Source: Candidatus Latescibacterota bacterium
GTDB lineage: Bacteria; Latescibacterota; UBA2968; GCA-2709665
DNA: 35,801 bases
Direction of reading: 5' to 3'
Assembly (NCBI GenBank): GCA_021295655.1
Contig: JAGWBX010000039.1
Location: 1-35,801, forward strand
Part shown: piece after piece, positions 23,707-30,208 of the stretch
Layout: each line of letters opens with the position of its first letter
How positions within the stretch are numbered: the first letter of the stretch is position 1
Translations under genes and position numbers: made by a program
The notes under the pieces: generated by a model
The model's input: the letters and a program-made list of their open reading frames with translations, nothing else
Told to the model about the DNA's origin: nothing
Database searches by the model: none

Positions 23707-24420
23707 TCAGCAGCAGCCCTTGACTTCGGTCCCGCCATCGCGGTGACACCGGATGAATTCGTAGAAAAGAGCGCCGGTAAGCGCGCCCAGGACGGGTCCG
23801 GCGGCGTAGGCTGAAAAATGCAGCCAGTCGCCGGAGACCATTGCGGGGCCCAGGCTGCGGGCGGGATTCATGGACGCGCCGCAAATGGGGCCGGCGAACA
23901 TGGCTTCGAACCAGATCGTACCGCCAATGGCCAGGCCGGCGGCCTGACCGGTGGCCCGGTAGTCCGTGGCAACCGCCATTATCACCACCATCAGCAGAAA
24001 CGCGAGCAGGAACTCCCAGACGAAGGCCGTGGTCCAGGCGCCGTCAATCGGCCGGGTAACGCCCAGGTCCAGTTCCTGACCGGGAAGCCTGGCTTCCAGG
24101 ACGGGAGACAGGGTGACGAGGTGGATGCTGCTGGCCAGGACCGCGCCCAGACACTGCGCGGCAATGTACGGGAGGATTTCCCGTCCGGGAAAGTGGCGCG
24201 TAAAGGAGAAGGCGATTGTGACGGCGGGATTGAAGTGCGCGCCCGAGATGTGGCCGGCAGCGTAGACCATCGTCATCACGATAAGGCCGAACGACGTGGC
24301 GACGCCCACGTGGGAGACAGCGCCGCCGCTGATCTGGTTGACGGCAACGGCGCCGCACCCGCCCAACACGATGGCAAAAGCGCCGACAAATTCCGCGCCG
24401 CACTTTCTCAACAGATTCAT
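23707..24420 (-). CDS. Aquaporin/MIP-family channel
   Basis: This is a 237-residue major-intrinsic-protein channel with six predicted membrane helices. The two pore NPA motifs are present in HFNPAVT and SMNPARS. The second, followed by arginine, forms the selectivity filter. Bulky residues in the first half would favour water, but selectivity cannot be judged from sequence alone. The C-terminal tail IRCHRDGGTEVKGCC is cytoplasmic and cysteine-rich, which is unusual for water channels. ATG 24420 is chosen because GGAGG lies nine bases upstream; earlier in-frame codons (24435, 24558) extend into repeat-like sequence. Confidence 0.9.
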   Translation of the reverse strand: MNLLRKCGAEFVGAFAIVLGGCGAVAVNQISGGAVSHVGVATSFGLIVMTMVYAAGHISGAHFNPAVTIAFSFTRHFPGREILPYIAAQCLGAVLASSIHLVTLSPVLEARLPGQELDLGVTRPIDGAWTTAFVWEFLLAFLLMVVIMAVATDYRATGQAAGLAIGGTIWFEAMFAGPICGASMNPARSLGPAMVSGDWLHFSAYAAGPVLGALTGALFYEFIRCHRDGGTEVKGCC

Positions 24421-24497
24421 CCCGCCAGCCTCCATGTAAAATCCAACTGAATCTGACCCGAGCCATGCAAGCGGCCTGCACAGAGCTTCTCGTCGTG

Positions 24498-24596
24498 GCC
24501 TGTCGAAGCGGCCTGTCGAAATGTCGAAATGCCCGTGCTTTGCAATCGTTGGATTCACTCATCGTGCGCTGTCAGGCGCATTTCGACAGGCTCGGC
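24498..24596. repeat. CCTGTCGAA / TTCGACAGG inverted repeats
   Basis: CCTGTCGAA occurs at 24499-24507 and 24512-24520, and its reverse TTCGACAGGCTCGG at 24582-24595. The same word, as TTCGACAGGCTCAGG, is at 1448-1462. They lie between the divergent aquaporin and amidotransferase genes and can form a large hairpin. The word family is a familiar dispersed intergenic repeat in environmental genomes. Confidence 0.55.
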
Positions 24597-24660
24597 AACT
24601 GAAGGATCAAGATATCGAAACCGCGGTCCGGAATCCAGAAGGAAAACCCGGGAGACGATA

Positions 24661-25473
24661 ATGAGCCCTGAGCGACTGCTGGTCTTCCAGCATCTGGACG
24701 TGGAACATCCCGGCCTGTTCCGGGAATTCTTCGCCGAGGACGGGATCCGGTGGGACGTTGTTGAACTGGATGCGGGAGAGCGCATTCCGGACCTGGACGC
24801 CTATGACGCGCTGTGGGCGATGGGCGGCCCGATGGACGTGTGGGAGGAGGAGGCGTACCCGTGGCTGGTGGAAGAAAAAGCCGCCATTCGGTACGCTGTG
24901 GTGGAGAAAAAGATGCCCTTTGTGGGCATCTGTCTGGGACATCAGTTGCTGGCCTCGGCACTGGGCGGCCACGTCGGTCCGAACGAGAGGCCGGAGGTGG
25001 GGGTGATGGACATTTGCCTGACGGCCCCTGGTATGGCCAGTGGATTCTTCAGCGGCTTCCCCGCAACGTTGCCCTGCCTGCAGTGGCACAGCTCGGCGGT
25101 GAAGACGGTCCCCGACGGTCTGGAGGTCCTCGCGTCGTCCGGGTTGTGCGCGGTCCAGGCGTTGAGTATTGGAAACCACGCGATAACCGTCCAGTTTCAC
25201 ATCGAGATAACGGCGGAGACGATAGCGGAGTGGGACGCCGTTCCCGCCTATCACGACGCCCTGCTCGAAACACTGGGCGAAGGTGTCATGCATGACTTCG
25301 AACGGGCGGTGGCGGAACACCTCGATGTCTTCAGGGGATACGCAAGGGCATTTTACGAGAACTGGAAGAGAATGGCGTTTGGCTCCAATCCCCAGGCATT
25401 ATCGGGAGGTCCACATCCAGGTCCGACGTCCGCACGAGATGCGCGAGGCGAACAACCGGGACAGGAATGGTAA
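24661..25473 (+). CDS. Class I glutamine amidotransferase-like protein
   Basis: This is a 270-residue stand-alone amidotransferase of the GMP-synthase glutaminase type. The nucleophile is C91 in GICLGHQLLA, with H180 and E182 in VQFHIEIT completing the triad. WAMGGPMDVWEEEAYPWL matches the N-terminal oxyanion-strand region. Such proteins hydrolyse glutamine or gamma-glutamyl compounds; the partner or substrate is unknown. A polar tail of about 25 residues ends the protein. ATG 24661 has GGGAGA upstream; the frame is open to 24529. Only six bases separate its stop from a sulfatase-like start codon, so a two-gene operon once existed. Confidence 0.88.
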   Translation: MSPERLLVFQHLDVEHPGLFREFFAEDGIRWDVVELDAGERIPDLDAYDALWAMGGPMDVWEEEAYPWLVEEKAAIRYAVVEKKMPFVGICLGHQLLASALGGHVGPNERPEVGVMDICLTAPGMASGFFSGFPATLPCLQWHSSAVKTVPDGLEVLASSGLCAVQALSIGNHAITVQFHIEITAETIAEWDAVPAYHDALLETLGEGVMHDFERAVAEHLDVFRGYARAFYENWKRMAFGSNPQALSGGPHPGPTSARDARGEQPGQEW

Positions 25474-25479
25474 AACGCT

Positions 25480-25611
25480 ATGAGTATGGCATCACGTCCG
25501 AACTTCCTCTTCATTACAACCGATCAGCAGCGCCGGGACGCGGTTGGTATACACAATCCCTTACTGCAAACGCCGAACATGGATCGCCTGGCGCGCCAGG
25601 GCGGATCCTGA
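25480..25611 (+). pseudogene. Truncated sulfatase N-terminus
   Basis: A 43-codon frame begins MSMASRPNFLFITTDQQRRD and continues AVGIHNPLLQTPNMDRLARQG, then stops at 25609-25611. RPNxLFITTDQQRxDAxG...TPNxDRLAxxG is the invariant start of type I sulfatases, including the first metal-binding Asp. The expected continuation with the formylglycine motif C/S-x-P-S-R is absent in all frames of the following 96 bases, after which the propeller gene ends on the other strand. A weak AGGAATGG-type ribosome-binding site remains. The gene has lost everything after the first about 40 residues. Confidence 0.85.
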
Positions 25612-25707
25612 CGACCGCCTGCGGGGAATTCTGGGCGGGTGACACGATATGCGCCGGACGCTGCCAGCGTGCGTTCTGTCACTATCTCCTGAGCAGCCGG
25701 GCTGCGG

Positions 25708-27579
25708 TTACGGGATTTCCCAGCTGTAGAGGTGAGAGTCGCTGGTGAAATAGATACGCCCGTTGAGACAGTCTCCACCGTTGCTGACGGGCACCGGTGA
25801 AGGGGCGCACATTTCGATGGCGCTCGCGCCGCTTACGATACGGCCGATGCCTTTTTCGAAAAGCACGTAGACATTATCGTCGTGAGCGGTCACGAAGACA
25901 CGCGGCCCCTGCTGGTGTGCCGTCAGTCCGAACGTCCGCTCCGTCTCTTCCTGGTGAACGACTTCGCGTCTGTCAGGGCAGAAGACGAAAAAACGGGCCC
26001 GGTCGACAAAGCCGTACACGAGACCGTCCCGCCCGTTGCAGAGGTCCGTGTATTCCTGCGCCCCCGGGAAGAGGGCCTGGCGCCATTCCAGTTCTCCTGT
26101 CTCCATGCCCAGAATGTAGAGTTCCGCTTCCGTCGCCTTCTGCTCGCCCCCCGTTCCCGGGCTGGTTGTCGTGCCGCCCAGGAGCCTGCTCCCGCGAAGC
26201 GCCGCGAGGCTTGCCGTGGAGTGGTCCGGCAGCAGGTCGGTGTGTTCCAGCAGGGTCCCGGATCGTCGCTCGCAGTTCCAGATAAGCAGACCGCCCCCCG
26301 TATAGCCGTAACCGGGGGTCCCCGCCACCACCAGCGTCTTGCCGTCGGGATGTGCGAGCAGCTTGTGCGGGCGATGCAGCGTGGGCGTACAGGTCCGGTG
26401 GAAATAGGGGTTCGAGTCCGGGTTCTCCTTCTCGGTTGTCACCCACGGTTTGAGCGGGTCCCATTCCAACAGTGCGCCGCTGCCGTAACCGCCAACGAAG
26501 AACCGGTCGCCCTGGCAGCCCACGGTATTCCACTGGCCGAAACTCTCCCGCTCGATCCAGGCGTCGGTTTCGGGACGATAGCTGAACGTGCGCCTCGGGA
26601 AGAACGTGCCACCGCAGATGGTGCCGTCCGGCGCCGCGGCGACGCCCATGATGTGCGCGCCTTCGCTGGTGTAATCGAACGACACGTCGGGCAATCGATT
26701 GCCATTTGGATCCTGCACCGACAACACGCGGTCAACGAGGCAGCATTTCAGGAGTTCGCTCCCGTCCGGAAAGTGCGGATGGACGTGTCCGGCATCTCCC
26801 GCGATATAGTGTTTTTCGCGCCGTTCCCGCCGGGGTACTGTCTTGCGCTCGCCCCGATAGAGTTCGTACCATGTCTCCGCATCGGGGTTATCGCCGGGCC
26901 ACGGGGTTCCGGTTGGCGGCAGGGCGTAAACCTTGCCATTGAGGTCCCTGTAGACGGATGCGCTTCCCCGCGACCGTTCGTCTTCCGCGAGTATTGGCGT
27001 TGCCGTTTCGGTTTGCCGGTCGAACGCGATGACCTGGCACAGCGTCGTGCCGATGCCGAAGTAGGCCCAGCCGGCGTCGTCTGTGGCAAGGGTTGTGGGG
27101 TACTGGCGCCAGTTCTGCCTGTACAGGTGTCCGTAGTCCCGGAATTCGCCCCCTGCCGGATCATACGACGCGAGCCCGCTCTGTGGAAACGTCGAAGACC
27201 AGATCACGCCTGTGTCGTCTTCGGTCAGGCCCATCGCCATGCGCGGTGCGGTCTGGCGGCAAAACGTATAGTCCATTGCGTTAACGTCAAACGCCACGAA
27301 ATAGCCGTTGAAGTGCGTGTAGAAGCAGTTTCGGCTGGACAGGAGCGACGCGTAGGGGCAATCGCCTCCGGGAGGAAAGGGAACCGGGAATTCCCGGCTG
27401 TCGCCGGTGGCGGCATCGATGACCAGCAGCGCATATCCGCCGCGATGGTCGAACAGCCAGACCAGGACGACGTTCCGGCCGTCTCCTGCGGCGGCCGCAA
27501 CCGTACCTCTCGGGTGGCTGCTCTGAGTGGCGGGGCCGTGATGGCGGAAATTATCCGCGAGAATCCGTGTTGATCTCAT
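25708..27579 (-). CDS. Large beta-propeller protein of unknown function
   Basis: This is a 623-residue protein built from repeated blade-like units of about 40-50 residues rich in short beta strands. Examples are VIDAATGDSREFPVPFP, TEDDTGVIWSSTFPQSGLASYDPAGGEF, AAPDGTICGGTFFPRRTFSYRPETDAW and AHPDGKTLVVAGTPGYGYTGGGLLIWN. It resembles WD40/YVTN/PQQ-like propellers, probably two propellers in tandem, but no catalytic motif is recognised. There is no signal peptide, so it may be cytoplasmic. Genes of this kind often accompany sulfatases and other polysaccharide functions, and a broken sulfatase lies directly downstream. It starts at ATG 27579 with AGAGG close by. Confidence 0.75.
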   Translation of the reverse strand: MRSTRILADNFRHHGPATQSSHPRGTVAAAAGDGRNVVLVWLFDHRGGYALLVIDAATGDSREFPVPFPPGGDCPYASLLSSRNCFYTHFNGYFVAFDVNAMDYTFCRQTAPRMAMGLTEDDTGVIWSSTFPQSGLASYDPAGGEFRDYGHLYRQNWRQYPTTLATDDAGWAYFGIGTTLCQVIAFDRQTETATPILAEDERSRGSASVYRDLNGKVYALPPTGTPWPGDNPDAETWYELYRGERKTVPRRERREKHYIAGDAGHVHPHFPDGSELLKCCLVDRVLSVQDPNGNRLPDVSFDYTSEGAHIMGVAAAPDGTICGGTFFPRRTFSYRPETDAWIERESFGQWNTVGCQGDRFFVGGYGSGALLEWDPLKPWVTTEKENPDSNPYFHRTCTPTLHRPHKLLAHPDGKTLVVAGTPGYGYTGGGLLIWNCERRSGTLLEHTDLLPDHSTASLAALRGSRLLGGTTTSPGTGGEQKATEAELYILGMETGELEWRQALFPGAQEYTDLCNGRDGLVYGFVDRARFFVFCPDRREVVHQEETERTFGLTAHQQGPRVFVTAHDDNVYVLFEKGIGRIVSGASAIEMCAPSPVPVSNGGDCLNGRIYFTSDSHLYSWEIP

Positions 27580-27737
27580 GCCTCTGCCTCTTGTTCGTCA
27601 TCGGGTGTGTTCCTCGCTCCGGGGAAATGCAGACGTCCGGTTGAAAACGACCGGAGGGTGGCAAGCGGTATCATGCGGGCGGCATGAACGAATGTCAAAC
27701 AAAATGAGGAAGTCCGCTTTCCGGAGCGAACGGACGG
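27580..27737. other. Gap upstream of the propeller gene
   Basis: No gene is visible. It must hold the minus-strand promoter of the propeller gene, but I cannot name a convincing one. Confidence 0.35.
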
Positions 27738-27936
27738 TTGACCCCAATTCATAAAAGCAGGAACTCGAAGCCACGCGGAAGGCCCCTGAAACGGGGGCGC
27801 AACGGTCGTCAATAAGGACGTTTTTTCCGTTCACGTCCAGTGACCTGGTGTATCCTGGTAATCAGCAGTTAAATCACCTTTATCTACCTACATATATACG
27901 GTTTTACTTCCCCGAAGAATCACGAATCAGGGTTGA
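27738..27936 (-). repeat. Dispersed MITE-like repeat, copy C
   Basis: Read on the minus strand, this matches copy B from its left end (ATTCTTCGGGGAAGTAAAACC near 27919) through the core shared with copies A and B. It carries the extra CCGTTTCAGGGG block of copy A before a right end of GAATTGGGGTCAA. Its length of about 199 bases is greater than copy B because of that block. Ends of the TTCAACC/GGTCAA type keep part of the inverted-repeat pattern. It lies in opposite orientation to A and B, 30 bases before the start of the SDR gene. Confidence 0.72.
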
Positions 27937-27966
27937 ATTCACGTGTATCGAATGGGAGGTTTTCCG

Positions 27967-28755
27967 ATGGACATGGGACTGAAGGACAAGGTGGCGGTTG
28001 TCGGGGGTGCGAGCCGCGGCCTGGGCAAGGGGTGCGCGTTGGCGCTGGCCCGGGAGGGCGCGCGCGTGGCCGTGTGCGCGAGGAACGAGGGTCGTCTGGA
28101 AGCGGCCGCCGCGGAGATCCGGGCCTTAACGGGCTCGGACGTACTCACCGTGGCCGGAGATCTCTCCGTTGAGGAGACCGTCGATCGACTGACGAGGGAG
28201 ACGATGGAGGCATTTGGCGGCATCGATATCGTCGTGAACAACGCCGGAGGTCCGGCCGCGACGCCTTTTGCGGACGTAACGGAAGCAATGTGGCGGGAAT
28301 ATACGGACCTGATCCTGAATTACGTGCTCCGGATGTGCAGGCGCGTCGTTCCGCTGATGCAAACGAGGGGCGGCGGCAGGATCATCAACCTGTGCGCGTT
28401 CGCGGTCAAGCAGCCAGCCGGAAATACGGTATCGAACGTGTTGCGAACGGCGGTTGCGGCCGCGGCGAAGACCCTTGCGAACGAATACGCGCGCGATCGG
28501 ATTCTGGTGAACAACGTATGCACGGGGTTTATCGACACCGAACTGTTGAGAGAGGAGTTCGAGGAAGCCGCCAGGGCAAATGGCACTTCGGTTGGGGACG
28601 AGATGCGGCCGCTGGTCGAAGACATTCCGCTGGGCCGCCTCGGGACCGTGGAGGAACTGTCGGACTACGTCGTTTTCCTGGCGTCGGAACGTTCGAGCTA
28701 CATCACCGGCACGTCGCTGCAGGTGGACGGGGGTTTTGTCAGGTCGCTTCTGTGA
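27967..28755 (+). CDS. SDR-family (short-chain dehydrogenase-like) protein lacking the YxxxK pair
   Basis: This is a 262-residue Rossmann-fold protein. The NAD(P) motif GGASRGLGKG, the NNAGG motif and the C-terminal SSYITGTSLQVDGG place it among classical SDRs. At the catalytic position, where most SDRs have S...Y-x3-K, it reads NLCAFAVKQPAGNTVSNVLRTAVAAAAKTLANEY, with neither the tyrosine nor the lysine. Relatives with S-N-x-x-R-x-x at this place exist and may use other residues or be non-catalytic. ATG 27967 is chosen because GGGAGG at 27954-27959 is seven bases upstream; earlier starts at 27943 and 27952 lie before or in that site. Repeat copy C provides most of its upstream region. Confidence 0.88.
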   Translation: MDMGLKDKVAVVGGASRGLGKGCALALAREGARVAVCARNEGRLEAAAAEIRALTGSDVLTVAGDLSVEETVDRLTRETMEAFGGIDIVVNNAGGPAATPFADVTEAMWREYTDLILNYVLRMCRRVVPLMQTRGGGRIINLCAFAVKQPAGNTVSNVLRTAVAAAAKTLANEYARDRILVNNVCTGFIDTELLREEFEEAARANGTSVGDEMRPLVEDIPLGRLGTVEELSDYVVFLASERSSYITGTSLQVDGGFVRSLL

Positions 28756-28794
28756 TAGGACACGTCACCTAACATGGGGTCAATTCGGGATTGT

Positions 28795-29979
28795 CTACGG
28801 GAATGCCGTCAGAAACCTGGACGCCGGCAGGACGCGGACGCCCGTGCGGCGGTCCTGGTAGTCGTCTTTTTCGGATAGAGTTACGACATATCTCTGTTTC
28901 ACGTTCAGGAGATCACCAAAACGAACGAGGTGCCCGTGGCTTCGGGATGCGGTCAGCTTGCATTCAATCAGGAACCACGGGTTTTCATCCCACAAAACCA
29001 AAAAGTCCACTTCACGTTTTTCACGGTCTCGCAATAAACGCAGTTCCGCCTTTATCCCTTCGGCATCACGAAGGAAATGGCAGAATTTAAGGAGATGAGA
29101 GGCGACGAGATTCTCGAATCGGGCGCCTTCGTCGGCCACCTCGGACCAGTCCCACAGATAGTATTTGGCCGATTTTTTCACGGCCCGTTCGATGCGACGG
29201 TGATACGGAGCGACGGGAAAGGTGTAGTAGTTCCGGCACAGCAGGTCCACCCAGGTTCGGACCGTGTGCGGACTGACTTCCAGGTCTTCGGAGATTGCGT
29301 TTAATGAGAGCGGAGAACCGACGCGTTTCGGCATCATCGCGCCCAACAGTTCGATCTGGGACAGCGACCTGACAACGGTCGTGTCCCGTATGTCTTCCCT
29401 GAAGACTCGTTCGAAACGTTCCTGAAGCCAGCGGCGGTGTGTGCGCGAACGCCCGGATAGGCACGGCTCCGGGAATCCGCCGTATGCCATCAAATGCCGG
29501 ACGTTGTCCGGGCGGGCCTTTCCGAATGTCAATTCAAAGGGTTCACCCGGATCGTTTTGTTTCCGGCCGCCTTCAAGTTCGGATGCGGAGAACGGGTGGA
29601 GCCGGTACAGGTGGTAACGTCCCATGAGTGAGTCACCGCCTCGTCGGTATGTGTCCAGCCTCGAACTCCCCGTTACGATGATCCGTTCATTCTCCCTTCT
29701 TGTGTCCCAGATGCCTTTGATGAGTCCTTTCCAGCGTTCGAACTTGTGAAGTTCGTCGAAGACGAGAATCTGGCTGTCGGGGTCCCATTCCTGCCGCAGA
29801 ATCCGTTCCCGATGGGTTCGATTGTCCCAGTTCAGGTATACGCTGTTTGAATAACGGCTCGCCTGCAGCGTCGCGAGCGTTGTTTTTCCCACCTGGCGTG
29901 GCCCGGCGACAAAGACCATCCTATCGCTGAGATCGTCGGCCACAGCGGTCTCGAGGTATCTGGATATCAGTTCAGCCAT
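28795..29979 (-). CDS. AAA-type ATPase with DUF4143 (AAA_14 family)
   Basis: This is a 394-residue P-loop ATPase. The Walker A motif is GPRQVGKTT (K32), and Walker B is ILVFDELHK. A sensor-like TGSS follows. The C-terminal DUF4143 domain begins around residue 170 and ends with EVDFLVLWDENPWFLIECK, a PD-(D/E)xK-like nuclease core motif. The function of this large family is not known; it is common in genomes with many mobile elements and is sometimes suspected of a toxin-antitoxin or defence role. ATG 29979 is preferred; GTG 29994 is possible but lies inside an inverted repeat. No Shine-Dalgarno sequence is seen. Two matching operator-like sites lie directly upstream. Confidence 0.88.
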   Translation of the reverse strand: MAELISRYLETAVADDLSDRMVFVAGPRQVGKTTLATLQASRYSNSVYLNWDNRTHRERILRQEWDPDSQILVFDELHKFERWKGLIKGIWDTRRENERIIVTGSSRLDTYRRGGDSLMGRYHLYRLHPFSASELEGGRKQNDPGEPFELTFGKARPDNVRHLMAYGGFPEPCLSGRSRTHRRWLQERFERVFREDIRDTTVVRSLSQIELLGAMMPKRVGSPLSLNAISEDLEVSPHTVRTWVDLLCRNYYTFPVAPYHRRIERAVKKSAKYYLWDWSEVADEGARFENLVASHLLKFCHFLRDAEGIKAELRLLRDREKREVDFLVLWDENPWFLIECKLTASRSHGHLVRFGDLLNVKQRYVVTLSEKDDYQDRRTGVRVLPASRFLTAFP

Positions 29980-29987
29980 ATGACAAA

Positions 29988-30037
29988 TTTGCACTAAACT
30001 GCAAAAAAGTCAAGACAAATTTGCAATTGACTGCAAA
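29988..30037. promoter_or_regulatory. Pair of identical operator-like inverted repeats
   Basis: TTTGCA-N6-TGCAAA occurs twice, at 29988-30005 and 30020-30037, exactly 32 bases (about three helical turns) apart. The two sites sit in an AT-rich strip right before the DUF4143 ATPase start. Direct repeats of GACAAATTTGCA accompany them. Cooperative binding of a dimeric regulator is inferred; no regulator is obvious in the window. Confidence 0.7.
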
Positions 30038-30147
30038 ATTGTCAATATCCTGACAAGCGACGTCCGGTTGCGCAGGCTGGCAATGGCTTGAGTTTAACGG
30101 GTAATGGTCACCCGGTTACGCCAGAAACCCCGGCACGGAGACCGTAG

Positions 30148-30166
30148 CGCAAACTGGCAGTTTGCG
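30148..30166. other. Perfect palindrome downstream of the RND operon
   Basis: CGCAAACTG-G-CAGTTTGCG forms a 19-base hairpin 43 bases after the permease stop. No T-run is present on either side, so it may be a terminator helped by Rho or a processing site. Confidence 0.4.
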
Positions 30167-30208
30167 GCGCAGGGTCAAGCGCCCGCGCATGGGCAGGTAA
30201 AGCCGGTT

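Noticed and set aside
25882-27573. 563-residue plus-strand open frame
   Set aside because: Antisense to the propeller gene; Arg/Val/Ala-rich composition typical of shadow frames in GC-rich DNA.
1-27936. CRISPR array
   Set aside because: The three dispersed copies are 150-200 bases long, far apart and in mixed orientation; no regularly spaced short repeats exist in the window.
29979-30060. Sigma-70 promoter for the DUF4143 ATPase
   Set aside because: TTGACA and TTGACT occur on the minus strand, but no acceptable -10 box lies 16-18 bases away; only the inverted repeats are reported.
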